A stretch of 23,409 bases of DNA from a virus, in the IMG/VR virus record IMGVR_UViG_3300017527_000039, positions 1 through 23,409 of that record. The stretch is one strand, 5' to 3'. Below the pieces are notes generated by a model. The model was not told where the DNA came from and searched no databases. It saw nothing but the letters and a program-made list of their open reading frames with translations. The translations under genes were made by a program, and so were the position numbers. This document shows, piece by piece, positions 1 to 8,712 of the stretch. Every line of letters begins with the position of its first letter. Within the stretch, counting starts at the first letter, position 1.

Positions 1-805
1 CAACTCTATCAGAAACTTTAGGTGCTTGACGCATAAATTTACGAGCAGCTCTTGGGTCTTGTCCAAAAGGAATAAAGTTTCCTTGCATCCCTGCTTGTTC
101 AAGAGGAAGGTTTGAAGGATATACAATTTGTTGTTGATTAAACTGTCCTTGTGAAAGTGGAACCTGTTGACCTTGAAGCAGACTACTAGCAAAAGGTGTA
201 TTTTTAGCTAATGCTAAATTTCCAAGTGTACCTCGCTGTCTCTTAGGAACATCTTCAAAACCACCACCACCAAGATTACCACCTATAGCAAAGTTACGTG
301 GATTCTCAGGCAAAGGTCGTTCAAGTTTATCAAGAGCTTTTGGTAAACTTCTTTTAAACTTACGAGCTGTTTTCATATCTCCAAAAGGAATAGAGTTCTG
401 CTGAACACCTGCTTGATTTAACTGTTGACCGACAACAGGTTCTTCACTACCGGGAAATCTCCGTGGAAAGACCGCAGGTTGACCGAGTTCATTGACTCCT
501 ACCTGTAATCGTTGATCATTTCCTGCAAGTATATTTTGAACAAATGGAGTATTTCTGTTAGCAAGCAGAGTACCAAGTGTTTGTCTTTGCTTTTTATTCA
601 GATCACCACCATTAGCAAAAACATTTACAGCATCTTCCTGCTCCTGTATTCTAGCTGCCTCCTGTCCTTCACGTAGAGCTTCAAGCTCTTGATTCATAGC
701 TTCTAACGCAAGTGTATCTCCCTTATCGAATTTCTCTCCAAGACGAGGCTTATACTTGTTCATTATCGCTTTCGCTTTTTGAGCGTATGTCTGTTTCTTT
801 GCCAT
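1..805 (-). CDS. Glycine-rich putative cargo/ejection protein, C-terminus beyond left edge
   Basis: A reading frame starts with ATG at 805, three bases after the TAG of the preceding gene, and stays open for 268 codons to the left edge, so the C-terminus is missing. Residues 1-60 are charged and helical, probably coiled coil. Two FAxGGxL motifs follow (residues 63-69 and 172-178). Two copies of a module occur: residues 70-161 and 186-268 each begin with a basic stretch, then NTPF, and each ends with an IPFG segment and a basic helix (ARKF). The helical, Gln-rich start and the GG motifs resemble virion proteins encoded after the muzzle gene in crAss-like phages, where internal cargo proteins lie. 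It shares the NxP(F/W) module and the GG motif with the 544-aa protein upstream, so the two probably act together. The cargo role is inference from position and relatedness; no enzymatic motif is visible. Confidence 0.75.
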   Translation of the reverse strand, partial: MAKKQTYAQKAKAIMNKYKPRLGEKFDKGDTLALEAMNQELEALREGQEAARIQEQEDAVNVFANGGDLNKKQRQTLGTLLANRNTPFVQNILAGNDQRLQVGVNELGQPAVFPRRFPGSEEPVVGQQLNQAGVQQNSIPFGDMKTARKFKRSLPKALDKLERPLPENPRNFAIGGNLGGGGFEDVPKRQRGTLGNLALAKNTPFASSLLQGQQVPLSQGQFNQQQIVYPSNLPLEQAGMQGNFIPFGQDPRAARKFMRQAPKVSDRV

Positions 806-808
806 GAT

Positions 809-2443
809 CTAAGTTGTTAACTTGTCACTAAATACATATCCGTTCCACGTCACTTCGCCTTTCTCGGTAAGACCTACAGCAGATTGTTTTGAAACTGCTG
901 AAGGATTTCCTCTAGCGTCTACTGGAACACCACCTACACCTTCTTGATGAGTATTTGATCGACCACCGTATTCTGTAATCATAGGAATCTGGCTGTTTGT
1001 AGGATTATTGTCCATCAGTTCACCTCCCATCTGAAAGGTAGCTCCATAACTAAGATTCTGAGATGGATCATATTGCTCTCTATAGGATTCTGCATCACCA
1101 CGTATACCTGCTGATACTTCTTCTCTTTGAGCAGCAATCTCAGCTTCATCTTCAGCTCTATTTTTGCGAACTTTGCCTACAATAGCATCTGTAGCTGCTC
1201 CTGCACCGATAAGAATAGGACCAGCGATCTGACCGAATCCCGGAATAATACTGACAACTCCACCAACTCCTTTTAATATTTTTCCTGCATTATCTCCTAA
1301 CCAACTTCCAAAACCATGTTGAGGAAGATAGCCTAACAGTTGTCCTCCGTCTTGGTAGATAGGAACATAACCTTCTTGTTGAGTGTCACTTACATTAGCA
1401 AGGAGAGCATCATATTGATCTTGAGTTATATCAACTCTTGGAAGATTACCACCTTCCTGAAACTGACCATACTGATTTCCTACACCAGTAGTTGACATAG
1501 ATGTTATCAAATCACCTATACCTGATCCTTTTAGTTGATCCAACCCCATTTGCTGTATTCCCTGACCTGCTCCGGTCTGACCAATGTTGAATGATCCTCC
1601 TGTACTAGGACCTCCACCAAAACTTCCACCTGCACCTGTATAAGCACCTAAAGCAGCACCACCTATATCCATAGCAAGACTTCCCCAATCTGTGTCAGGG
1701 AGATCAAGATATTTTAAATTCTTCAGGTCTTCGTGCCTCTTAGCAAGCATTGGTGCATTAAGACTTAAAGCTGTACTTCCTTTTCCAAAAGTTTCTCCCC
1801 AAGGTAAATCTCCACCTCCTTGAAACAGAGGAACATTATCAATAGGAATACTATCAATAGGAGTTTCAGTAAGCTGTTGGTCTAAATATCCTCCAAATTC
1901 TTTTTTCCATTTAGAAGCATTACGAGCGAAGTTTGCTCTTTTCTTTTGTAAAGGAGAAGCTTTAGGATCAGCAAGAATATGACTAGCGTGTTGCTGTACA
2001 GTATGTCCCATAGCATTTGCTGCTGCTGTGAACTTACCTCTATTCTCAGGTTTTATGTTAATCTTAGATTGTGCCATAAGTTGTCCTCCTTTTCTATGCT
2101 GTATCAATCCATCCTGAGAATAGTATTTAGCTAATTCGAGATCAGTATCTATACCCAAATTATTCTGCTCTGCATATTCTCTTGCACTATCTCCTGTACG
2201 ATGAACTAGACTATCTCCTTGCTGAACAATCTCAGGATATATCATTGCACTATCCTGACTGAAAGGATGATACGCTAATCCATGTGTACTTGTCTTTCCG
2301 CTTCCGGGATTATAAGGATCAGGTATATTTAATTGATTTCCTTGTAGATACCTCTCAACCCACGGAATATTTTTATTAGCTTGAGTAAGACTATCACTTC
2401 TTGCTCTAAGACTTTTTTTAGGATCGTCTTTCTTTTTAGCCAT
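809..2443 (-). CDS. crAss-like virion protein, putative cargo/ejection protein
   Basis: This 544-aa protein lies directly after the muzzle gene, where crAss-like phages encode internal cargo proteins. Residues about 25-112 form a domain I recall from this group: N-x-P-W, a central STHGLAY and a MIYPEIV strand. Residues 126-180 hold a second recognisable block (KINIKPENRGKFTAAA, then RANFARNASKWK). The C-terminus carries a third (GLTEKGEVTWNGYVFSDKL, 524-542). Between them are a Gly-rich linker (256-300) and a hydrophobic glycine-zipper-like stretch (390-424) that could cross a membrane. Five aromatic-or-His-x-x-GG-x-L motifs are spread along the chain (near 116, 207, 328, 363 and 470). Position, glycine zipper and low complexity suggest a protein packed in the head and ejected with DNA; that role is inferred. 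A structural tail part is the alternative. Stop is TAG; no Shine-Dalgarno precedes the ATG. Confidence 0.85.
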   Translation of the reverse strand: MAKKKDDPKKSLRARSDSLTQANKNIPWVERYLQGNQLNIPDPYNPGSGKTSTHGLAYHPFSQDSAMIYPEIVQQGDSLVHRTGDSAREYAEQNNLGIDTDLELAKYYSQDGLIQHRKGGQLMAQSKINIKPENRGKFTAAANAMGHTVQQHASHILADPKASPLQKKRANFARNASKWKKEFGGYLDQQLTETPIDSIPIDNVPLFQGGGDLPWGETFGKGSTALSLNAPMLAKRHEDLKNLKYLDLPDTDWGSLAMDIGGAALGAYTGAGGSFGGGPSTGGSFNIGQTGAGQGIQQMGLDQLKGSGIGDLITSMSTTGVGNQYGQFQEGGNLPRVDITQDQYDALLANVSDTQQEGYVPIYQDGGQLLGYLPQHGFGSWLGDNAGKILKGVGGVVSIIPGFGQIAGPILIGAGAATDAIVGKVRKNRAEDEAEIAAQREEVSAGIRGDAESYREQYDPSQNLSYGATFQMGGELMDNNPTNSQIPMITEYGGRSNTHQEGVGGVPVDARGNPSAVSKQSAVGLTEKGEVTWNGYVFSDKLTT

Positions 2444-2523
2444 AACAAAAAATATTATGTCTATTGGTAAAATTACTTAACTATTTGTTAGGACTCAACA
2501 ATATGTATTAAAACTTTCTAATA
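2444..2523. other. AT-rich intergenic gap, the longest non-coding stretch in the window
   Basis: Eighty bases separate the muzzle stop codon from the ATG of the 544-aa protein. The stretch is very AT-rich. I looked on the minus strand for a Bacteroidota-type promoter (TTTG, then TAnnTTTG about 20 bases later) and for a stem with a T-run. I found neither in convincing form, only a 4-bp stem (TAAC/GTTA) around 2500. It may hold a divergent phage promoter or mRNA-processing site for the downstream cargo genes, but nothing in the sequence proves this. Confidence 0.4.
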
Positions 2524-5500
2524 CTAAGTGTTAGATATAGTTATAGAAGTCAGTATATCATGCATTGTAAACTTCTGGTCAGCAGTATCATTCGTATAAC
2601 TAAATCTAGCGAACATATGACTATCACGCATACGTGCATATCGCTCACCATCAGGAAGTACTGAGAATCCATTCCTTGCAAATCTAGCTCTTGGAATAGT
2701 AAATCTCCATTTCCTCATCCTACGTTTTACGTTATCTCCGACAATCAAAGGGATCACTCCCGTATGTTGGTAATCATTCCACATTTCAAGATTCTGCCAA
2801 GTAAGACGTTGATCTTGAAGTCCGAGAACAAAGTCATCATCAAAACATTCTGTCAACCATTCAAAATTATTGAATACTGATATATCATGTTGAGATGGGT
2901 TAATGAGTAACGTTAGACTTATCTCTCTGTACACTCCATAGATGTGACCACGATCTCCGACGAAATCGTTGTGCCTGTGGAATTGTCGAAGGTTAGTAGT
3001 ACCGAGTATCTTCTCAAGATAGTTGATTACATATGAAGGTTGATTATCAGTACGACATACAAAACCATTTGTAAGTTCATTCCAGATTAAACCGAAACCT
3101 TGATCATTATCAACCAAATATACTTCACGATATTCAGGATCATAGAACATATGCATTGCATCACCAAGAGTCGTATTCATGTCTTTACGTTCCACAATAT
3201 TATCCCTGAACCAAGAGTTCATTCCTTTCATTATGGAAATCTCTTCTGGACCTTTGGTAAACATGAACATTGATTGATTGATTGCATCAACCCAATATAA
3301 AGCATTAGGTGTAAGAACTATATGTCTCCAATGAGAACATCCTACATCAGTCTTTGCATAATCATATCGTTCCAGAACATCACCTACACCAAGACTCAGT
3401 TGAGCCTGTGATTCTGTCTGAAGTAAAGCTCTTTCGTTTACTGCAATTATACCAAACGCTTGAGGTTGAAAGAAAGTAAGCCTTGTAGTAACTGTCTTAA
3501 GTACTGTTATAGGTCCATATTGAGGATCGACTTCAATGAAAGAATCTGTTCTGAACTTTAACCAGCTATCTTCAATTTCACCGTTGATTTTTTGATCAGA
3601 AGCATAAACCCTTGTGTCAAAGTTCTCAAGCTGAACCCAATCAAACGGTTTAGGAATAAAGATTTTAGTATCGTTAGTCTTTGAATAGACAGTGTTATAC
3701 CGATAAAGGTCTTCATCCTGATATAGAATAATAGTCGGAGTACCTGTTTCGATATTATCATCTGCATAAATACCTGCTTCATCGTGTAGATACTGCATTG
3801 GCTCTCCCTGAAATCTCTGTCTCGTATAACCATCATCTAATCTCAAAGGAAGATTTATACTTGTTTCAACTGGAAATAAAATAACATCAGGGTCTTCATT
3901 AACAGGTCTGGTTTCTTCATTTGTAGCTGTATTATATAGACAATCAAATACTCCTAAAAACGTATCACCTCCGTACACTTCTTTAGTAGTAAGAATAGTT
4001 TTAGCATATAATGGACTTGCTGCAACATATTCATTATTAGCTCTTGATGTGTAACTATGACCACCATACTGAGTTCCATACAGATTTCGTCTGTAATTCA
4101 ATAATCTCATTTCATCGTAGTCTTTCTGGCTTGCATCGAAAGAACCATTTTCTGCGTAAAAATTGAAATTTATTCCTTTATCAGTTTTTCTGCCATCGTT
4201 TTTCGCTTTAATTGGAATACCCTTTAGACTATAATCTAAATCTGTTTGTCTTACAAGTATTCCATCGTCAAGGTCAGTAAAATTATCATCATGAAATTCA
4301 TCTCCAGATACTGCACCATAACTATCACCATCTCTCTGAGGATTATCAAGAGGATCGTAATGAGAGTATTTGATAAGATTATTAAGGACTCCGGTAAGAG
4401 CTGCTGTACCAAGACTAGTTGCACCGTCATCTACAATACCTATGACCTGAATTACATCTTGTGCTTTACTCTCAAGATTTTTATTAAAAGAAATTTCCGG
4501 AGAATGAAGCTGGTATATATCAGCAGCAATTCCAGTTGCTCCTGATCCACTACTAGCTGTATCTTGCCATTCTACGTGCGCTCTATCAGAACCATCAGTT
4601 CCTATATGGTTAGCTAGTCCTTGAGCAAGAACAGTCCTATCAGTAGATTCCCTTTTAACTCTTACAATTTGATAACTAACGGCTTCAGTTGGAACATTGT
4701 CTATATCAAAATCTATACGGAGAGCTTGCATATGAGTGCCACTACCAGTTTCAGTAATAGTAAAAGAGTGAACACCATTAGCAGTTTCTGTACTATGAGA
4801 AGGGAATCGAATATCTCCAATCCATTTTACAAACGATGATATTCCTTTATCGTTAAAGAAGACAATTCCAAAACGATAGATTTCATCTCTATGATAACCT
4901 AAAAAGTCACCTGAGTTCCATGGACTTGAATAACCTGCATACGATTCGTTAGACGGGTTATTTGCAGTACTATTATCAGCCCAATAATCATAAGCAGTTG
5001 CAACGCCTGAACGACCTTCATCAGGTTCTATATCATCAGTACCAAAAGTGTATGATACATTAGGTCCTTCACCTCCTACAGTTGAACCATTACTTTGATA
5101 CATATACCTATAGTAATGATTCCCGTCCCAATTAAGATTGTTATACTGACATATACAATCAAAGTCTTCAGGAATATCTTCCCAATCTTCTCCCGGTTGA
5201 AGAATCTGACCACCAGCAGGACCGTAGTAAAGTTGTTTATCACTACCTCGGATAGCATAAGTATTGTTATCCTCTTCTTGAGCTAATTGTGCAAATCCTC
5301 TACTGCCTGTAGTACCAACTCTATTATAATTGTAGTTCCCTGAAGATGAAGATGATCCTGCAAAACGATATGCTCTTGCATCATAATCTACATCAAAATT
5401 TTCAATCTGTACATTTCCTGCAAAAAGAAAATTATCTTTTGTTTCTAACACTTGAGGAATTAAATAAGTGGTTTGTAACAATCTTAATTCTTCAAGTGTA

Positions 5501-6462
5501 AAAGAGCCAAGACTTTGACCACTATCAGTAACAAAAACCGTCTGTCCGGGATTACCAGTAATATCAATCTCATCAACAACTCGTATTCCGGGATCAGCGT
5601 TTAAGGTAGTCCAGTGTACAGCTACAAGACGTAATCTAGTATAATGAGAAGAAGAGATAGATATACCGACTTTTACAGCTTTTCCTGTATCTTCATCAAG
5701 TTCAGCACCTCTGTATCTAAAATCATTAGGTGCTTCTTCGCTACTACTAGTAATATCAATCAGAGGACTAAAATCACTGAAAACTGTTTCTGATCCATTT
5801 AAAACATATAATTGATAAGCATATTGAACTCTTCCTGCTCTTAAGTTTCCGGTTCCAAATTCTTCTAACCACGGTGTAGTAAGTATGAGATTTCCTGTTA
5901 CTTCAAGAAAATCTTCAGGAATATTCTCAAGATCATTAGTATCAGCATTATAGACAGTATTCAAATATCGAAGTGGATTATGTCCATCAACCCAATAAAC
6001 CTTTTGAATATTTTCAGTTTCATATCTTGGTATAGCAGCTATAGGATTTCCAAATGAAAATTCTAAGTTGCCACTGTAAAGAAGATTTCCGGGACTTACA
6101 TCATGAACATAGTTAAGGCTAATTGTTTCAAAGTTAATTCCCGGAAGATTTTCAATATCTTCTATTGGAACTTGCAAAATATAATCTGTATATCCAATGC
6201 TAGGTGTGCTTGTTGGATTTCTCGTAGTAAAGAGAATTATCTTATCTCTGAGAATACAATGACCAACAATAAATAAAGCACCACCAGAATCAATATCAAG
6301 ACGTTGAATAGTTCCCATCATGTCCTCAAGCGCACCACTCGTAACTCCATCCTGAGTAATTATGCGAACATTCTCAGCATCAAAATAATGCTTGTTATCA
6401 TATTTATTCTTGGATGAATCTTGGTCCATCCCTGACGAAAACTCATTCGTAATTATAGCCAT
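2524..6462 (-). CDS. Tail stabilization / muzzle-type protein of crAss-like phage
   Basis: This 1312-aa protein begins with a pattern typical of crAss-like stabilization (muzzle) proteins: a short strand, then GMDQDSSKNKYDNKHYFDAENV (residues 11-32), followed shortly by GALEDMMGT (43-51). The rest is beta-rich with many Tyr, Asp and Asn, no transmembrane segment and no catalytic motif, as expected for a large structural protein. In phage crAss001 the muzzle closes the distal end of the tail barrel, and distant P22 gp10-like stabilization proteins do a similar job. Its ATG overlaps the TAA of the 245-aa ring protein gene by one base (TAATG), so the two are probably translationally coupled and made in related amounts. 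The stop codon is TAG. The family call is from memory of the N-terminal signature, size and gene order, and I consider it firm. Confidence 0.88.
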   Translation of the reverse strand: MAIITNEFSSGMDQDSSKNKYDNKHYFDAENVRIITQDGVTSGALEDMMGTIQRLDIDSGGALFIVGHCILRDKIILFTTRNPTSTPSIGYTDYILQVPIEDIENLPGINFETISLNYVHDVSPGNLLYSGNLEFSFGNPIAAIPRYETENIQKVYWVDGHNPLRYLNTVYNADTNDLENIPEDFLEVTGNLILTTPWLEEFGTGNLRAGRVQYAYQLYVLNGSETVFSDFSPLIDITSSSEEAPNDFRYRGAELDEDTGKAVKVGISISSSHYTRLRLVAVHWTTLNADPGIRVVDEIDITGNPGQTVFVTDSGQSLGSFTLEELRLLQTTYLIPQVLETKDNFLFAGNVQIENFDVDYDARAYRFAGSSSSSGNYNYNRVGTTGSRGFAQLAQEEDNNTYAIRGSDKQLYYGPAGGQILQPGEDWEDIPEDFDCICQYNNLNWDGNHYYRYMYQSNGSTVGGEGPNVSYTFGTDDIEPDEGRSGVATAYDYWADNSTANNPSNESYAGYSSPWNSGDFLGYHRDEIYRFGIVFFNDKGISSFVKWIGDIRFPSHSTETANGVHSFTITETGSGTHMQALRIDFDIDNVPTEAVSYQIVRVKRESTDRTVLAQGLANHIGTDGSDRAHVEWQDTASSGSGATGIAADIYQLHSPEISFNKNLESKAQDVIQVIGIVDDGATSLGTAALTGVLNNLIKYSHYDPLDNPQRDGDSYGAVSGDEFHDDNFTDLDDGILVRQTDLDYSLKGIPIKAKNDGRKTDKGINFNFYAENGSFDASQKDYDEMRLLNYRRNLYGTQYGGHSYTSRANNEYVAASPLYAKTILTTKEVYGGDTFLGVFDCLYNTATNEETRPVNEDPDVILFPVETSINLPLRLDDGYTRQRFQGEPMQYLHDEAGIYADDNIETGTPTIILYQDEDLYRYNTVYSKTNDTKIFIPKPFDWVQLENFDTRVYASDQKINGEIEDSWLKFRTDSFIEVDPQYGPITVLKTVTTRLTFFQPQAFGIIAVNERALLQTESQAQLSLGVGDVLERYDYAKTDVGCSHWRHIVLTPNALYWVDAINQSMFMFTKGPEEISIMKGMNSWFRDNIVERKDMNTTLGDAMHMFYDPEYREVYLVDNDQGFGLIWNELTNGFVCRTDNQPSYVINYLEKILGTTNLRQFHRHNDFVGDRGHIYGVYREISLTLLINPSQHDISVFNNFEWLTECFDDDFVLGLQDQRLTWQNLEMWNDYQHTGVIPLIVGDNVKRRMRKWRFTIPRARFARNGFSVLPDGERYARMRDSHMFARFSYTNDTADQKFTMHDILTSITISNT

Positions 6463-7199
6463 TACCGTCCAATATTATTGTGAAGTATAAGTCTTTCACT
6501 ATCAGGAGAATATATGAACGAAGTATTATGGAGGTCGGTATGAATCCTCAATCGTAGGAATCTGTTCTTGATGGATTCCATCTCGTCAATAGAAGGAATG
6601 TGCGCTGCCGTTCCAGCAGCACCTATATACCATGCTCGATCTACTTCAAGCTTGTTATATTTTCTCTCTGTCATATGATCTTGCATAAAGAGCCTGAATC
6701 CTATTCTCTCAGCTATGAACGCCTGTACAGCCATGATGAACTTAATATCATCAGGGACAAGAGGCATCCCTAACGCATTAGTAGGAAATGCTCTATAATG
6801 TAATTCTACCTGTCCTTCTTCAAAGGATGTGAAGATGTAGTTGTTATTAAGCGTGTAGCTGTATTGAGATTCTCTTTGGTAAATCTGATCCATATCTCTT
6901 AGATACGAACTTGATTTACAGACCATTGGCATCTTCGATTCATAGTCTCTTGCAAGAAAAACCGAATGTACATCACACGGTAGTTCTCCACGGTAGTTGG
7001 TTATGGTAAGTGGTTCAGGCATATTGTCACTTCCATCAGTAATCTTATCAACCAGAGGTTGAGGCGCACCGATTAGTGACATCACATCCCATATCCATTC
7101 TATTACTTCATCGAATTTGATTTCAAGATCGAATCCATAATCTCTATAAACACGTTCAATAATGTAACTTACATCAACAGTTTTGCTAGTTAAGCTCAT
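6462..7199 (-). CDS. Ring / tail-barrel protein (P22 gp4-like head-to-tail adaptor, crAss-like)
   Basis: This 245-aa protein closely follows the crAss-like adaptor pattern I remember. Residues 9-20 form the first helix, then EWIWDVMSLIGAP (34-46) and DKITDG (51-56). ITNYRGELPCDV lies at 66-77, YIFTSFEEGQVELHYRAFP at 121-139, and GMPLVPDD at 144-151. Residues 153-170 are a hydrophobic helix (AVQAFIAERIGF), and 188-215 read DRAWYIGAAGTAAHIPS then MESIKNRF. Proteins of this kind are distant relatives of P22 gp4 and form one of the stacked rings between portal and muzzle. It is followed at once by the muzzle gene (one-base overlap) and preceded by the 99-aa gene after a 14-bp gap. No Shine-Dalgarno is evident before the ATG. 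The exact ring number cannot be assigned from sequence alone. Confidence 0.87.
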   Translation of the reverse strand: MSLTSKTVDVSYIIERVYRDYGFDLEIKFDEVIEWIWDVMSLIGAPQPLVDKITDGSDNMPEPLTITNYRGELPCDVHSVFLARDYESKMPMVCKSSSYLRDMDQIYQRESQYSYTLNNNYIFTSFEEGQVELHYRAFPTNALGMPLVPDDIKFIMAVQAFIAERIGFRLFMQDHMTERKYNKLEVDRAWYIGAAGTAAHIPSIDEMESIKNRFLRLRIHTDLHNTSFIYSPDSERLILHNNIGR

Positions 7200-7213
7200 T
7201 GTCTGTTATGTTT

Positions 7214-7513
7214 TTACATTAAACTTGGCATATCAATAAAACTGAACATTTTTTGTTCTTCTTTCTTCTCCTCCTTCTTAGCCTCAAAGGGATTCTCAGT
7301 GGTGACATATTCTTTACGCTCGTCAATCCACTCACCATCTTCTCCTTGATCTTTAGGTTTTCCATGTTGGGATTCAGTAACGATATATCCACCTTCGACC
7401 TTTCGGACTTCTTTACGATGGTTCATACCATTCTTTTCCCAAGACTTGCTATAAGTGATACTTTCAGTACCATCTTTTAGCGTCTCTTTGCTGATGTTAA
7501 CTCTGTCGCTCAT
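7214..7513 (-). CDS. Small charged protein of unknown function in the tail-barrel cluster
   Basis: The 99-aa product is highly charged and hydrophilic. Residues about 5-70 look like a small beta-sheet unit with alternating charged and aromatic positions (SITYSKSW, GGYIVTES). A Lys/Glu-rich linker (about 78-87) follows, and the last eleven residues are a hydrophobic tail (MFSFIDMPSLM) that could dock on a partner. Its start lies inside the end of the 172-aa gene (17-bp overlap). It has the clearest Shine-Dalgarno-like sequence in the window (AAGGAG, 5 nt before ATG), although those bases also encode Lys-Val-Arg-Arg of the upstream protein. Its place between two ring-protein genes suggests a minor virion or assembly protein. 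I do not recognise the family. Confidence 0.72.
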   Translation of the reverse strand: MSDRVNISKETLKDGTESITYSKSWEKNGMNHRKEVRKVEGGYIVTESQHGKPKDQGEDGEWIDERKEYVTTENPFEAKKEEKKEEQKMFSFIDMPSLM

Positions 7514-8015
7514 AGCTTCTCCTTACTTTTGGTTTCTGTTCATAATAATCAACCTCAATGTCTTCATTCTGAATGACTGCTGACAATTCTCGCTTATGCG
7601 CTCTTGTCATAGTCAGAGAGTACGCTGTATTGTTTGGTACTGAGCAAGTTGATTTATCCCAAAACCACTTGCAGTTATATCCATTGAAATGTTTATTCAA
7701 ATGATATACTAATTGCTTTCGCTTTTTTGCTTCAGGGTCTTTCGCCCATAATTTCTTAGTTGCAGCCCAATCCGGTCTCAAGTATCGTTTGTCAATGTCA
7801 CCGTCCGGAGTCATAGCAACAATTACCTTTTGCTTTCTAATACCGACACTACCCAAAGAAGGCATAGAAAAGTCTCTACCTCCTAAGATAACTCCATGTA
7901 CCACTTCATCTATAAAAGTCTCCCACACACGCTTAAACGTGCGAAAATCGACAGGTTTGGTTGAAGTACCCTTATAGAACCTGTGAATATTTTTAATCCC
8001 TTGCTTCTCCTGCAT
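7497..8015 (-). CDS. Conserved crAss-like tail-barrel cluster protein
   Basis: This 172-aa protein has an architecture I associate with a small conserved protein of crAss-like tail modules. A helix with FRTFKRVWETFIDEVVHGVI (residues 24-43) leads into GRDFSMPSLGSVGIRKQKV (46-64). Then come DWAATKKLWAKDPEAKKRKQ (82-101), a YHLNKHFNGYNCKWFWDK segment (104-121), and a basic C-terminal helix. The N-terminal helix plus beta-hairpin loosely recalls small DNA-bending proteins, but no such fold can be proved here. It overlaps the preceding ring gene by 23 bp and the following 99-aa gene by 17 bp, which argues for tightly coupled expression with the ring proteins. It is probably a structural subunit of the neck or barrel. 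Function is inferred from context. Confidence 0.8.
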   Translation of the reverse strand: MQEKQGIKNIHRFYKGTSTKPVDFRTFKRVWETFIDEVVHGVILGGRDFSMPSLGSVGIRKQKVIVAMTPDGDIDKRYLRPDWAATKKLWAKDPEAKKRKQLVYHLNKHFNGYNCKWFWDKSTCSVPNNTAYSLTMTRAHKRELSAVIQNEDIEVDYYEQKPKVRRSYERQS

Positions 8016-8706
8016 CTAAAGTGTCAGTTCCATCATTGACCACATCACTCGGTACTGCTGATTGAGGAGCAATGCGCTCTTTGATAATTAAATTCTCAAG
8101 ATCATCTCTCATAGCTCTGCTGATTGGATAACGTCCATCGTCAGAGTAAAGAGAATTTCCATCTACGTCTACAAACTGTGCAACCTGTGTAGGGTTCTGA
8201 AAGACACCTTCGACATCAATATACTGAACTCCTTTATGGTATCTGTCTCCACTGCTTAGATAAATCCTGCTATCTCGTAAGAAACAGAATATCAAAGCTT
8301 GATTGAACCTACCGTTTCCAGAATACAATGCACGATCATAACTTACTAAGTTCCATTTGGTTGCAAGTTTATCAGCAGGTCCGATTCGTGTAAAAGTACC
8401 TTCATAGTTCCTTCGATCTATAGTCTCAGGGACTTCAAGAACAGTTCCATACATGAATCGACCAGCCGTAATAGTGGGATGAACCGATGAATCAATTGGT
8501 TCAATTTCCAAAGCTCCTAAAGACTGAGTGAAGACATCATCTATAACCCTTAAATTTCTGTCAAACTTCTGCTTTAGGAGCCTTGCTCTTGTGCTATGTA
8601 CCATATCCTTAATCTGATCAATGTCGATATTATCGTCATCTGAGATTCTACCTCTGACAGACTCAAGGATACTATGTGCGATCTGATTAAGTGTTACGTT
8701 GTACAT
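7993..8706 (-). CDS. crAss-like ring protein of the tail barrel
   Basis: The 237-aa product matches the pattern I remember for a crAss-like ring protein. The N-terminal helix reads TLNQIAHSILESVRG (residues 5-19). DQIKDMVHSTRARLLKQKF follows at 30-48 and a long beta-rich middle contains FTRIGPADK (105-113). YPISRAMRDDLENLIIKE (193-210) is the C-terminal helix, and a short acidic tail ends the protein. The combination of helix, RIGP motif and YPIS helix is characteristic. These proteins stack between the portal vertex and the distal tail. The coding region overlaps the next gene by 23 bp, and a six-base gap separates it from the 101-aa gene before it. The ATG at 8706 has an A-rich leader without a Shine-Dalgarno, usual for Bacteroidota phages. 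Ring number is not assignable without alignment. Confidence 0.86.
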   Translation of the reverse strand: MYNVTLNQIAHSILESVRGRISDDDNIDIDQIKDMVHSTRARLLKQKFDRNLRVIDDVFTQSLGALEIEPIDSSVHPTITAGRFMYGTVLEVPETIDRRNYEGTFTRIGPADKLATKWNLVSYDRALYSGNGRFNQALIFCFLRDSRIYLSSGDRYHKGVQYIDVEGVFQNPTQVAQFVDVDGNSLYSDDGRYPISRAMRDDLENLIIKERIAPQSAVPSDVVNDGTDTLDAGEARD

Positions 8707-8712
8707 TGGCTT

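Noticed and set aside
2444-2523. Promoter or terminator in the largest gap
   Set aside because: No convincing Bacteroidota -7/-33 pair on the minus strand and no stable stem with a T-run; only a 4-bp stem was found.
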